Below, in pieces: positions 15,883 to 23,942 of a stretch of 39,427 nucleotides of DNA. The stretch is from Lawsonibacter sp. (lineage in GTDB: Bacteria; Bacillota; Clostridia; Oscillospirales; Oscillospiraceae): contig JAAWIE010000010.1 of NCBI GenBank assembly GCA_022796195.1, positions 1 to 39,427 of the forward strand. The letters are read 5' to 3'. Under the pieces are notes generated by a model that was given only the letters and a program-made list of their open reading frames with translations, was not told the DNA's origin and made no database searches. The translations under genes were made by a program, and so were the position numbers. Numbering within the stretch: position 1 is the first letter of the stretch; every line of letters begins with the position of its first letter.

Positions 15883-16386
15883 ATGTCCCGAAAAAGTCAT
15901 CTCCATTGGCTGACAACCGCGGCCCTGTTTGCCGCCGCGATTGCGGTTATGACCGCCTATATGTTCCATATTCCAATTCCAACTGGGGGCTACATCCATT
16001 TGGGAGACGCCCTGATCTACTTGGCCGCCTGTCTGCTCCCCGCCCCCTACGCCGCCGCTGCGGCGGCGGCCGGCGCAGGGCTGGCTGATCTGTTGACTGC
16101 ACCGATGTGGGTTCTGCCCACCTTAATCATTAAGCCGCTGGTGGCGCTGTTCTTCACCAGCCGTCAGGCGCGCATCCTGTGCCGCCGGAACTGCGCCGCC
16201 GTGGCACTGGCCGGACTGCTTTCCCCCACCGCATATGCCCTGGCTGGCTGTGCCATGGCCGGGACTATGGCCGCGTTTCTGCCCCAGTTTTTGGGAACTC
16301 TGGCCCAGGGCGCCGGCAGCGCCGCGCTGTTTTTCACAATAGCCCCGGCACTGGACGGAGTAAACCTGAAAGAGCGCCTGGCCTGA
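15883..16386 (+). CDS. ECF transporter S component (vitamin-uptake type)
   Basis: A 167-residue, highly hydrophobic protein with five or six helices and the S-component hallmark GGYIHLGDALIYLAACLLP (roughly residues 29-48), followed by an alanine-rich helix AAAAAAAGAGLADLL. S components capture a vitamin or small molecule and pair with a shared EcfAA'T module encoded elsewhere. It starts at the ATG at 15883 with AAGGAGGAG upstream and lies 13 bases after serC, so it is in the serine operon. The substrate is unknown. Proximity to the PLP-dependent SerC would allow a B6 vitamer, but this is a guess. Confidence 0.8.
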   Translation: MSRKSHLHWLTTAALFAAAIAVMTAYMFHIPIPTGGYIHLGDALIYLAACLLPAPYAAAAAAAGAGLADLLTAPMWVLPTLIIKPLVALFFTSRQARILCRRNCAAVALAGLLSPTAYALAGCAMAGTMAAFLPQFLGTLAQGAGSAALFFTIAPALDGVNLKERLA

Positions 16387-16441
16387 CGCAGGGACCTTCC
16401 GTTCCCGTGTCGCAACATCAAACGAACACGAGGTAATTTCC

Positions 16442-17614
16442 ATGTACCGTATCAAAACTTTGAACAAAATATCCTCCGTGGGTCTGTCCCGACTGGACCG
16501 GGACCGCTTTCAGGTGGGGAGCGAGGTGGAAAATGAGGATGGGATCTTGGTCCGCTCCGCCCCTATGCACGACTATGTGTTTTCGGAATCCCTCCGGGCC
16601 ATTGCCCGGGCCGGGGCTGGAACCAACAACATCCCCATCGACCGCTGTTCGGAAAACGGAATAGTGGTGTTCAACACCCCCGGAGCCAACGCCAACGCGG
16701 TGAAGGAACTGGTCATAGCCGCCATGCTGATTGCCTCCCGGGATATTTTGGGCGGAGCCGACTGGGTCCAGGAGCAGGCCCACACGCCAAAGGTGGATGT
16801 TGCCGCCGCCGTGGAAAAGGGCAAATCCGCCTTTGCCGGACCGGAGCTGTACCGTAAGACCCTGGGTGTAATCGGCCTGGGTGCCATTGGCGCATTGGTG
16901 TGCAACACCGCGCTGGACCTGGGGATGGACGTCTACGGTTACGACCCCTTCCTGTCGGTGGACGCCGCTCTACGCCTGGACCGTCACGTCCATGTGGTAA
17001 AGGATGTAGACGAACTCTATAAGGTATCCGACTATGTCACCCTCCATATTCCCTACAGCGGCACAACCAAAGACTTTATCAACGCCGATGCCATTGCCAA
17101 GATGAAGGGACAGGTCCGGATTTTGAACCTGGCCCGGGGCGGGCTGGTCAACGAGGATGATCTGATTGCTGCGCTGGAGTCGGGCCGGGTGGCCAAATAC
17201 GTCACCGATTTCCCCGACCACCGGATCACCACCGTAAAAAATGTGATTGCCCTTCCCCATCTGGGAGCCTCCACCCCAGAGAGCGAGGAGAACTGCGCCG
17301 TGATGGCGGCCCGCCAGCTTCAGGACTATCTGCTCAACGGCAACGTTACCAACTCGGTCAATCTGCCCAACGTAGCCCAGGATTGGAGCGGCATTGCCCG
17401 TATCTGCCTCATCCACAAAAACGTGCCCGCCATGCTGACCCAAATCATGACCACCCTGTCAGACGACCACATCAATGTAGAGAACATGACCAACAAGTCC
17501 AAGAAGGACTATGCCTACACCATGGTAGATGTGAACACCCGTCTCACCGAGGAGGCGGTAGAGGAACTGCGGGCGATTCCGAATATGATCCGGGTTCGGG
17601 TACTGAACCACTGA
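16442..17614 (+). CDS. serA: D-3-phosphoglycerate dehydrogenase with ACT domain
   Basis: A 390-residue NAD-dependent enzyme that starts serine synthesis. The Rossmann motif is GLGAIG (145-150), the catalytic arginine is R232 (NLARGGLV) and the histidine is H273 (ALPHLGAST). A C-terminal ACT domain (about 318-390, with ARICLIHKNVPAMLTQIM) probably binds serine for feedback control. It lacks the extra intervening domain of long SerA forms. It is the last gene of the serC operon, 55 bases after the S component, and ends before a strong terminator. Confidence 0.94.
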   Translation: MYRIKTLNKISSVGLSRLDRDRFQVGSEVENEDGILVRSAPMHDYVFSESLRAIARAGAGTNNIPIDRCSENGIVVFNTPGANANAVKELVIAAMLIASRDILGGADWVQEQAHTPKVDVAAAVEKGKSAFAGPELYRKTLGVIGLGAIGALVCNTALDLGMDVYGYDPFLSVDAALRLDRHVHVVKDVDELYKVSDYVTLHIPYSGTTKDFINADAIAKMKGQVRILNLARGGLVNEDDLIAALESGRVAKYVTDFPDHRITTVKNVIALPHLGASTPESEENCAVMAARQLQDYLLNGNVTNSVNLPNVAQDWSGIARICLIHKNVPAMLTQIMTTLSDDHINVENMTNKSKKDYAYTMVDVNTRLTEEAVEELRAIPNMIRVRVLNH

Positions 17615-17622
17615 GCGGACAA

Positions 17623-17649
17623 AACCGGCGGCGCAAAATGCCGCCGGTT
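17623..17649 (+). terminator. intrinsic terminator of the serC operon
   Basis: AACCGGCGGC and GCCGCCGGTT, loop GCAAAAT, followed by a run of T to 17653; it starts nine bases after the serA stop. Confidence 0.92.
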
Positions 17650-17684
17650 TTTTGGGAATGTTTCCTGCCGGACGGGGCACACTA

Positions 17685-17719
17685 AGAACCTGTATTCCCC
17701 GGCTGTGAATACAGGTTCT
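17685..17719. repeat. 13-bp perfect inverted repeat
   Basis: AGAACCTGTATTC and its exact complement are separated by nine bases (17698-17706). No T-run follows on either side, so it is unlikely to be a terminator. It lies just upstream of the small 55-aa gene. Its outer AACCTGT ends match those of the inverted repeat at 29319-29361. Confidence 0.7.
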
Positions 17720-17749
17720 CAGGACATCTCAAATAAGGAGGAATCACCC

Positions 17750-17917
17750 ATGCGCAAGCAGAAAAATCCGAAGAGCCGGGACCCCCGTACAGGCTGGAGC
17801 CTGCTGGGCAGCGCCCCCATCGCCGGACAAAACCGCACAGATACTGCAGCCAATGCCCAGGACCCTATGGCAGACCCGCTGGAAATGCGGATGAAGCGGG
17901 AAGGACACGATATGTGA
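17750..17917 (+). CDS. small basic protein of unknown function, 55 aa
   Basis: Starting at the ATG at 17750, which has a strong AAGGAGG site, this encodes 55 residues (MRKQKNPKSRDPRTGWSLLG...). It is rich in lysine, arginine and proline at the N-terminus and acidic/methionine-rich at the end (DPLEMRMKREGHDM), with no membrane segment and no cysteine. A perfect 12-bp terminator follows five bases after the stop. Its isolation between two hairpins, with its own ribosome site and terminator, argues for a real gene. I do not recognise a family. Confidence 0.6.
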   Translation: MRKQKNPKSRDPRTGWSLLGSAPIAGQNRTDTAANAQDPMADPLEMRMKREGHDM

Positions 17918-17921
17918 AAAT

Positions 17922-17948
17922 GACCGGGACAGCTTTGCTGTCCCGGTC
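17922..17948 (+). terminator. intrinsic terminator of the 55-aa gene
   Basis: GACCGGGACAGC-TTT-GCTGTCCCGGTC is a perfect 12-bp stem followed by TTCTTC. Confidence 0.85.
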
Positions 17949-18010
17949 TTCTTCACACATTCTTCACAAAAAGTTCCAAGTCTGGTGAAGATTGCCCAGG
18001 GGTATTGTGG

Positions 18011-18272
18011 TATTCTATGGGCAGATCAAGGGACTGATCCAAAGTTCAGCGGGGCGGCAGAAGCTGCCCCATGGTCTGGCAGACTGCGCAGAAGCCGGAC
18101 ATATTTGGCAATTCTCTCAAATTGTCAAAGCCTCCCGGCGCGAGGTATGCGCCCCACTGCCGCCCCGCAGGCAGCTGCTTCCGGCGCGGCAGACCAAAAA
18201 TTCCCGTCTTTGACGGTTCTATATAATTCCTCTCTCTTTTTCATCCGAAAGCCCGCCGTTTTCCCGGCGGGC
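18011..18272 (+). ncRNA. structured intergenic region, candidate ncRNA
   Basis: The roughly 330 bases between the 55-aa gene and the sulfatase hold no convincing protein gene. An extended -10 (TGGTATTCT, TATTCT at 18011-18016) precedes a segment where GCGGGGCGGCAG (18049-18060) pairs perfectly with CTGCCGCCCCGC (18157-18168). Within the loop TTTGGCAATT (18104-18113) pairs with AATTGTCAAA (18120-18129). Alternative local hairpins compete, for example CTGCCGC (18157-18163) with GCGGCAG (18186-18192). The segment ends at the hairpin 18251-18272. I cannot match it to 6S, tmRNA, SRP RNA, RNase P or a known riboswitch by eye, and strand is uncertain. Confidence 0.4.
18251..18272. terminator. terminator-like hairpin
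   Basis: GCCCGCCG-TTTTCC-CGGCGGGC forms an 8-bp perfect stem. It follows the sulfatase stop on the minus strand with only a TTT tail, and on the plus strand it is followed by TTCCTTAC. It can serve either side. Confidence 0.65.
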
Positions 18273-18276
18273 TTCC

Positions 18277-20352
18277 TTACGTTTCATGGTCCGGACCCGC
18301 TGCCATGCCAGCCCAATCCAGAACGAGCCGGTAGTAGTCACAGTCCAGAATGGCGCCGGAGTAGGCCACCCGGTTCTGGACATCGGCCACCATCTCGGCC
18401 ACTTCGTCCAGATTGGGTTCTGCCCCATCCCAGCGGGTAAACTGGTCCTGAATGGAGTTGTAGTACCCATCCTGATTAATAAAACTGTAATTGGCGAAGA
18501 TGACCAGCGGAGGGGTGGAAGAGAGGATATCCGAGCCCATGATGAGCCGGGAGTCGTAATCCAGGCCAAACAGGTTGGAGAGGGTGGGCATCACGTCCAG
18601 GCTGGAACAGTACTTGTCCACCTTGACGGCGGTGCCCTCCATGTCGCCGCTCCAGAGGATGAGGGTATTTTGATAAATTTCAAACACCGGGTCCACCTCA
18701 TGGCCCAGCAGTTCGCTGTACTGTTCGTCGGTGAGGCCGTAGGGATAGTGGTCGGCGGACAGGACAATGACGGTATCCTTCAATTTGCCCGCCGCTTCCA
18801 GCTGGTCCACCAGACTTTCCAGCGCCAGCTCCAGTTCCATCTGGCAGGCCAGATAACACCGCACCTCTTCGCTGTAAGGCAGGTCCGCCACGGCGTCCCA
18901 GTGGCGGGCGGACATAGCGTTGGTCTCCAGGTTATAGTTCAAATGGCCGCTGACGGTGAGGCAGTAGACCATAAACTGGTCCTCATTGGCAAACATGGGG
19001 ACGATTTTTTCCATCATCTCCAGGTCAGAGGGGGGCCAGATCTCTTCCAGCTCCAGTCCCTGCCCCAGGGCATAATACTCATACCCCATATTGGGGTGGG
19101 ACCGATCCCGGTCATAGTAATTGTAGAGATAGTTATGAAAGGCGAAGGTTTGGTAGCCCTTCCGGCGGAACTGGTTGCCCAGCGCAAAGGGCATTTCATT
19201 CTCCGAAGACAGCGAGTAGCTCCATACTCCGGATTTGGGGATCAGGCCGGTGGTCGTGACATACTCCCCGTCTGAGGTAGATACTCCCCACAGAGGCGTA
19301 TAGAAGTGATCAAAGACGAAGCCCTGGTGGGAAAGCTTCCAGAGGGTAGGGGTGCGTTCCGGGTCCATCGCCAGGGTAGAGAAGCCCTCTGCCACAATCC
19401 AGACCAAGTTCTTCCCCTCAAAATATCCGGTCCACAGATTTTCCGGCGTGGGTTCCCGCTGAGCAAACCACTGGTGGGCGCTTTTCAGTCCTTCGTCCTC
19501 CTCCCGCTCGATCAGGGTTTCAAAATCGATGGGCAGGGTGTGGAAACCGGAAACTGTTTCGGGCCGGAAAACGCTGTCCGGCGCAGGAGGGTCCTCCTCC
19601 GGAGGGAGGGTGGGCTCCAGGTCAGGGGGCGCTTTGTCCGGTTCTGGCTCTGGCTCCATATAGGGCTCATCCGGCTTGATGCCGAACAGCACCCGGCCCA
19701 GCTCCAGCCCAGTCTGTGTGAACACCCCAAAATTCTGCACCTCCAGTTCGGGGGTGGCTGTGCGGTAGTAGATGTACCGCAGAGACAGCACACCGCCGCC
19801 GCACAGCAGCACCAGACCCATCGCGGTGAGCTGGACGGCGGCGGCCATGGCCGCCCATCTCAGACGTTGGCCTCTGCCAGCGTCTAAATGTTCAGTAAGG
19901 ATTCTTTTCCGCAATGTCCATGCAAGCACAGTGGGAACAACCATCATCAGAATCGGGAACCAGTTGCGCAGCACGTTGCCCACCGCCATCTCCCCGAAAG
20001 ACTGCGCAACCATCGCCATTTTGGTCACGGAGAAGATGGTTAAAAAGGCTTTAAACATGTGGTAGTAGACCACCTGCGAGCCAATCCACACAGAGACCAG
20101 GGCGGCGCACACCGCCAGCAGAATCCGTCCCCGGCGGGGCGGGACGCTTCCACACAGAAGCCCCAGCAGCAGGGCAGGAGGAAGGGTGAACAAAAACGTG
20201 AACACCACGCCCTCCATGGTGAGAGTGCGGAAGCAGTAGAGCTTTAAAAACAGCTCCTCATAGTAGATAACCGCCAGCAGAAAAAAAGAGGGTGCCGCCA
20301 GCTGCCGCCAGCGATCCCACAGCGCGGTAAGAGCACTTTTTTCGTCGTTCAA
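18277..20352 (-). CDS. LTA synthase-like membrane sulfatase
   Basis: A 691-residue membrane enzyme of the LtaS/alkaline phosphatase superfamily, which transfers phosphoglycerol or similar units onto cell-surface polymers. Roughly five N-terminal helices occupy residues 15-200, a proline/glutamate-rich linker follows (PEPEPDKAPPDLEPTLPPEEDPP, in pieces), then the extracellular catalytic domain with VWIVAEGFS, the nucleophile-region threonine in GVSTSDGEY and the metal-binding VLSADHYPYG. I chose the TTG at 20352 because GGAGGT lies seven bases upstream; the upstream in-frame ATG at 20460 overlaps the promoter. It is a single-gene unit, and the donor lipid or acceptor polymer is unknown. Confidence 0.85.
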   Translation of the reverse strand: MNDEKSALTALWDRWRQLAAPSFFLLAVIYYEELFLKLYCFRTLTMEGVVFTFLFTLPPALLLGLLCGSVPPRRGRILLAVCAALVSVWIGSQVVYYHMFKAFLTIFSVTKMAMVAQSFGEMAVGNVLRNWFPILMMVVPTVLAWTLRKRILTEHLDAGRGQRLRWAAMAAAVQLTAMGLVLLCGGGVLSLRYIYYRTATPELEVQNFGVFTQTGLELGRVLFGIKPDEPYMEPEPEPDKAPPDLEPTLPPEEDPPAPDSVFRPETVSGFHTLPIDFETLIEREEDEGLKSAHQWFAQREPTPENLWTGYFEGKNLVWIVAEGFSTLAMDPERTPTLWKLSHQGFVFDHFYTPLWGVSTSDGEYVTTTGLIPKSGVWSYSLSSENEMPFALGNQFRRKGYQTFAFHNYLYNYYDRDRSHPNMGYEYYALGQGLELEEIWPPSDLEMMEKIVPMFANEDQFMVYCLTVSGHLNYNLETNAMSARHWDAVADLPYSEEVRCYLACQMELELALESLVDQLEAAGKLKDTVIVLSADHYPYGLTDEQYSELLGHEVDPVFEIYQNTLILWSGDMEGTAVKVDKYCSSLDVMPTLSNLFGLDYDSRLIMGSDILSSTPPLVIFANYSFINQDGYYNSIQDQFTRWDGAEPNLDEVAEMVADVQNRVAYSGAILDCDYYRLVLDWAGMAAGPDHET

Positions 20353-20431
20353 AGGGGGTACCTCCGTATGATTGAGGGGCGTCGCACAGGCGAAGACCCG
20401 CCGCTTGGGCGTTTTGACATTATTCAGTCCT

Positions 20432-20460
20432 ATTGTACTGGATTGTCTCACACTTGTCAA
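20432..20460 (-). promoter_or_regulatory. sigma-A promoter of the LTA synthase-like gene
   Basis: On the minus strand TTGACA (20460-20455) and TACAAT (20437-20432), spacer 17 bp. The leader is about 73 nt to the TTG start at 20352. Confidence 0.8.
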
Positions 20461-20565
20461 CGGCAGCCCGTTTGGAGAACGCCCCGCTGCAGTGGTGCTA
20501 TATATTTAATCAAAAAAGTACTATTCTAGCCGTCCTATTTTGTGGATTAGCACCAGAGAATTTAC

Positions 20566-20594
20566 TTGAAAAAAGTGCTCAGATCTGTTATGAT
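20566..20594 (+). promoter_or_regulatory. sigma-A promoter of the cstA operon
   Basis: TTGAAA at 20566-20571 and TATGAT at 20589-20594, spacer 17 bp, divergent from the sulfatase promoter. Confidence 0.75.
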
Positions 20595-20656
20595 ATCTCT
20601 GCTTCATAGTTTGTTCATAAAGTTTACCCAAGCGGATGAGGAAAAGGAGGGAAACT

Positions 20657-21196
20657 GTGTCTCAGCTGAGCCAAGCGGTGATGCAGGGACTGATCAAGTC
20701 CTACCGCGCCTATTACGATGTGGAAGAAATCCACGACGGCACACCGATGAAAGCCCTGTGCGCCTACCATAACCGGAACAGTCAATATGTATTGGTGAAA
20801 GAGGCGGAACTGTGGGCGGCGGAGAACCACGAGTACCTCTACCTTTGGGATGCGGGCTGTCTGGACGAGGAACTGGTGGACGAGATGGTTCGCCGGACCC
20901 TGGCTGACGGAGAACCCCGCGTCAGGCCCCATTCCCAGCATATGTACACCTATCTTACCGTTGTGACGCTGTACGACAGCGTCCGGCCGGAGGCTCTGAA
21001 CAAGCTGAAAAAGCAGAAGAGACGCCGGGAGTATAAGCTATCGCTCCATGGATGGATGGAGTTTCGAATAGCCGCCGTGGATCTTTCCACGGCTGAAATT
21101 ACCACTAACCGGGCCGGGAAGTCCCTGGCAAAGGACCTGAACCGGCTGGTGGGACGTATTCTTGAAGCAAATCATCAAGTAGGAGAGGAGAAATAG
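20657..21196 (+). CDS. conserved protein of unknown function, upstream of cstA
   Basis: A 179-residue soluble protein starting at the GTG at 20657, with AAAAGGAGGG seven bases before. An in-frame ATG at 20636 lies before that site and is unlikely. Recognisable blocks are CAYHNRNSQYVLVKEAELWAA, HSQHMYTYLTVV and LSLHGWMEFRIAAVDL. From memory, similar proteins occur in other Clostridia beside transporters, without a known role. No catalytic motif, membrane segment or signal peptide is visible. It ends six bases before cstA, so the two are probably cotranscribed and it may modulate the transporter. Confidence 0.75.
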   Translation: MSQLSQAVMQGLIKSYRAYYDVEEIHDGTPMKALCAYHNRNSQYVLVKEAELWAAENHEYLYLWDAGCLDEELVDEMVRRTLADGEPRVRPHSQHMYTYLTVVTLYDSVRPEALNKLKKQKRRREYKLSLHGWMEFRIAAVDLSTAEITTNRAGKSLAKDLNRLVGRILEANHQVGEEK

Positions 21197-21202
21197 ACAA
21201 CA

Positions 21203-22963
21203 ATGAATGCAGTTTTGGTACTTCTGGTCGGCTGTGCCATTTTGATTGCCGGTTATATTTTCTACGGAAAATGGCTGAGTGATCAGTGGGGCGTGGACGA
21301 CACCAAGACCACTCCGGCTCATGAGCTGGAGGATGGCATGGACTATGTCCCTGCCAAGGCCCCTGTCCTGATGGGACATCACTTTTCCTCCATCGCCGGC
21401 GCTGGCCCTATCAACGGCCCCATTCAGGCAGCGGTTTTCGGGTGGGTGCCCGTGGTGCTCTGGGTGCTGATTGGCGGCATTTTCTTCGGTGCGGTCCATG
21501 ACTTCGGCGCACTGTTTGCCTCCATCCGCCACAAGGGCCAATCCATTGGCGAGGTCATCTCTGCCAACATTGGCTCCCGGGCCAAAAAGCTGTTCCTGAT
21601 TTTCTCGTACCTGACCCTGATCTTGGTGGTGGCTGCCTTTGCCGCCATCGTGGCGGACACCTTCAAGGCCACCTATGGTGAGGGCGGTGCGCTGAATGTA
21701 GAGGCTTCCGCCGCCAACGCCTCCGTGGCTATGGTCTCCATTCTGTTTATCGTCATGGCCATCCTGTTTGGCATTCTGGTTTACCGCCGCGGCGCACCGC
21801 TGTCTGTGGCAACCGTGGTGGGCGTGGCCGGCATTGTCATCTGTCTGGTCATCGGACTGAACTTCCACCCCATCTACCTGAGCAAGGATGTTTGGATGTG
21901 GATTATCGGCGCGTATATTCTGGTGGCTTCGGTGGCGCCGGTATGGATTCTGCTCCAGCCCCGGGACTACCTCAGCTCCTTCCTGCTCTACGGCATGATG
22001 ATCATTGCTTTCGTGGGCATCCTGGGTGCGGGCGTAATGGGCCAGAATACCAGTCTGGATATGCCCGCCTTTACCGGTTGGAAAGACACGATGACGGTCA
22101 GCGCCACTGGCGCCCCTGCCTCTCTGGGCACCGTGTTCCCCGCCCTGTTCATCACCATCGCCTGCGGCGCCATCTCCGGCTTCCACTCCCTGGTAGGCTC
22201 GGGCACCACCTCCAAGCAGCTGGACCGCGAGCGGGACGCCAAGCCCATCGCCTACGGCGGTATGCTTATTGAGTGCGCCCTGGCCCTCATCTCTCTGTGT
22301 GCGGTGGCCTTTGTGTGGAACCGCTATTCCCTCAACTTCGGCGAGGAGGGCTTCCTCCGGGCTCCCACCCAGGTATTCGCCACCGGCTTGGCCGGTATGG
22401 TGGCCTCCATCCCCGGCCTTGCCGGCGTAGAGAGCATCGTGCGCACCCTGCTGATCCTCACCGTGTCCGCTTTCTGCCTCACCTCTCTGGACACCGCCAC
22501 CCGTCTGGCCCGCTATATGTTCCAGGAGTTCTGGCTGGAGCCTGGTCAGACCTACAAGGACGTCACCGGCATCAAGGCCACACTTGCTAACCCCTATGTG
22601 GCTACCGCGATTACCGTGGCGCTGGGCATTGCCTTGGGCATGAACGGCTACAGCGTGATTTGGCCCCTGTTCGGCGCGGCCAACCAGCTTCTGGCCGGAT
22701 TGGGCCTGCTGGCCGTGTGCGCATGGCTGGGCAACATCGGAAAAAACAATAAGATGTTCTATGTCCCCATGATCTTTATGCTGGTAGTCACTATCTGGTC
22801 CCTATGCCAGACGGTTCAGAGCCGCTTTACGGCCATCTTTGCCGGTACCGCCGCCTTTGCCACTTACATCCAGGGCGTTCTGGCTGTGGTGTTGGTGGTG
22901 TTGGCTGTGGTGCTGGCCATCGAGGGCATCCAAACCATTTTTGGCGGCAAGAAGAGAGCCTGA
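21203..22963 (+). CDS. cstA: carbon starvation protein CstA, peptide/pyruvate transporter
   Basis: A 586-residue membrane protein with about 15-16 helices. The N-terminal CstA signature is present: LVGCAILIAGYIFYGKWLS, then GHHFSSIAGAGPINGPI around residues 55-72, and the mid-protein GFHSLVGSGTTSKQL. CstA/BtsT proteins import peptides or pyruvate when carbon is limiting. The length is in the shorter range of the family (Clostridia type), and the C-terminus is complete. It follows the unknown 179-aa protein by six bases and ends before a strong terminator. No LytS/LytTR-type regulator of the BtsSR kind is adjacent, although one lies at 37-39 kb. Confidence 0.92.
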   Translation: MNAVLVLLVGCAILIAGYIFYGKWLSDQWGVDDTKTTPAHELEDGMDYVPAKAPVLMGHHFSSIAGAGPINGPIQAAVFGWVPVVLWVLIGGIFFGAVHDFGALFASIRHKGQSIGEVISANIGSRAKKLFLIFSYLTLILVVAAFAAIVADTFKATYGEGGALNVEASAANASVAMVSILFIVMAILFGILVYRRGAPLSVATVVGVAGIVICLVIGLNFHPIYLSKDVWMWIIGAYILVASVAPVWILLQPRDYLSSFLLYGMMIIAFVGILGAGVMGQNTSLDMPAFTGWKDTMTVSATGAPASLGTVFPALFITIACGAISGFHSLVGSGTTSKQLDRERDAKPIAYGGMLIECALALISLCAVAFVWNRYSLNFGEEGFLRAPTQVFATGLAGMVASIPGLAGVESIVRTLLILTVSAFCLTSLDTATRLARYMFQEFWLEPGQTYKDVTGIKATLANPYVATAITVALGIALGMNGYSVIWPLFGAANQLLAGLGLLAVCAWLGNIGKNNKMFYVPMIFMLVVTIWSLCQTVQSRFTAIFAGTAAFATYIQGVLAVVLVVLAVVLAIEGIQTIFGGKKRA

Positions 22964-23026
22964 ACTCTTGTTCCATCCAAACAGAGCAAAAAAGGGTCTG
23001 ACACTACAGTTTAAATATTTCTTTGG

Positions 23027-23045
23027 CCGGCAGCAGGGCTGCCGG
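23027..23045 (+). terminator. intrinsic terminator of the cstA operon
   Basis: CCGGCAGC-AGG-GCTGCCGG followed within two bases by GTTTTTTTATTG. Confidence 0.92.
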
Positions 23046-23100
23046 TCGTTTTTTTATTGTCTGCGCCCAAAAACCCGCGAATCTGACATGGGTCCTGCAC

Positions 23101-23106
23101 TATAAT
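23101..23106 (+). promoter_or_regulatory. possible -10 of the spoIIA operon
   Basis: A perfect TATAAT, about 46 bases before the spoIIAA start, with no good -35. In Bacillus this operon uses sigma-H with Spo0A; I could not find a convincing sigma-H promoter or 0A box here, so the true promoter is uncertain. Confidence 0.35.
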
Positions 23107-23152
23107 GGACTGGAAAATAATGGGATATCCCAGAGAGAGGAGCGGGTCAGAC

Positions 23153-23458
23153 ATGCCAGTGACCTGTAAAGAGGACAAGCGCCATCTCATGGCGCGGGTG
23201 GCCGGAGAGCTGGACCACCATGGAGCCAGGGCGGTAATGGAGGAGCTGGACCGCCGCATCGACCAGGCACGGCCCCAGGAGCTGACCTTAGACCTGAGCG
23301 GGCTGACCTTTGCCGACAGTTCCGGCATCGCCGTACTGCTCCGGGCCTACCGGAGAATGGGCCAGGTGCGGGGTTCCATGCGGGTGGTGAATACTCCGGC
23401 CCAGGCGGGTAAGGTATTTAAAGCCGCCGGACTGGAGCGGTTGATCCGGTTTGAATAA
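23153..23458 (+). CDS. spoIIAA: anti-sigma F factor antagonist SpoIIAA
   Basis: A 101-residue STAS-domain protein. Unphosphorylated SpoIIAA binds SpoIIAB and frees sigma F in the forespore. The phosphorylatable serine lies in DSSG at residues 55-58 (LTFADSSGIAVLL), as in the Bacillus protein. I start it at the ATG at 23153, which has GAGAGGAG upstream, rather than 16 codons earlier. It is slightly shorter than the usual 110-118 residues. It heads the standard spoIIAA-spoIIAB-sigF operon, which confirms the role. Confidence 0.93.
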   Translation: MPVTCKEDKRHLMARVAGELDHHGARAVMEELDRRIDQARPQELTLDLSGLTFADSSGIAVLLRAYRRMGQVRGSMRVVNTPAQAGKVFKAAGLERLIRFE

Positions 23459-23504
23459 ACGGCTTCCCCCCAGACGGGGGGAAGGCATAGTAAGGAGCAT
23501 ACAT

Positions 23505-23942
23505 ATGAAAATCGAGAACCAAGTTACTCTGGAATTTCCCAGCCGCTCCGCCAATGAGGGCTTTGCCCGGACGGCGGCGGCCTGCTTCGCCGCTCAGCTG
23601 GACCCCACACTGGAGGAGATCAACGACATCAAGACTGCGGTAAGCGAGGCAGTAACCAACGCCATTGTACACGCTTACCCGGACACCTTGGGCAAAATTC
23701 TCCTGCGTCTGCGCATCCGGGAGGATCATGCGCTGGAAATTATGGTAAAGGACTGGGGGGTGGGCATTGCCGACGTGGAACAGGCCCGCACCCCCCTGTT
23801 TACCACCGGCACAGAGGATCGCTCCGGCATGGGCTTTACCATTATGGAGAGTTTTATGGATACCTTGAAGGTCCGTTCCACCCCAGAGAAGGGCACCACG
23901 GTCACCATGGCCCGGAGAATTGCCCGCCGGGCCGGCCGGTGA
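23505..23942 (+). CDS. spoIIAB: anti-sigma F factor SpoIIAB
   Basis: A 145-residue GHKL-type serine kinase that holds sigma F inactive and phosphorylates SpoIIAA. The N-box is EAVTNAIVHAYP, the G1 box is VKDWGVGI and the G2 region is DRSGMGFTIME. The start at 23505 is chosen for the AAGGAG seven bases upstream; an earlier in-frame ATG overlaps spoIIAA. The end overlaps the sigF start by four bases (GTGA), giving translational coupling that should keep SpoIIAB and sigma F in balance. Confidence 0.94.
   Translation: MKIENQVTLEFPSRSANEGFARTAAACFAAQLDPTLEEINDIKTAVSEAVTNAIVHAYPDTLGKILLRLRIREDHALEIMVKDWGVGIADVEQARTPLFTTGTEDRSGMGFTIMESFMDTLKVRSTPEKGTTVTMARRIARRAGR

Noticed and set aside
20353-20460. 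36-codon N-terminal extension of the LTA synthase-like protein
   Set aside because: The in-frame ATG coincides with the -35 of a strong promoter, so it cannot be in the mRNA.
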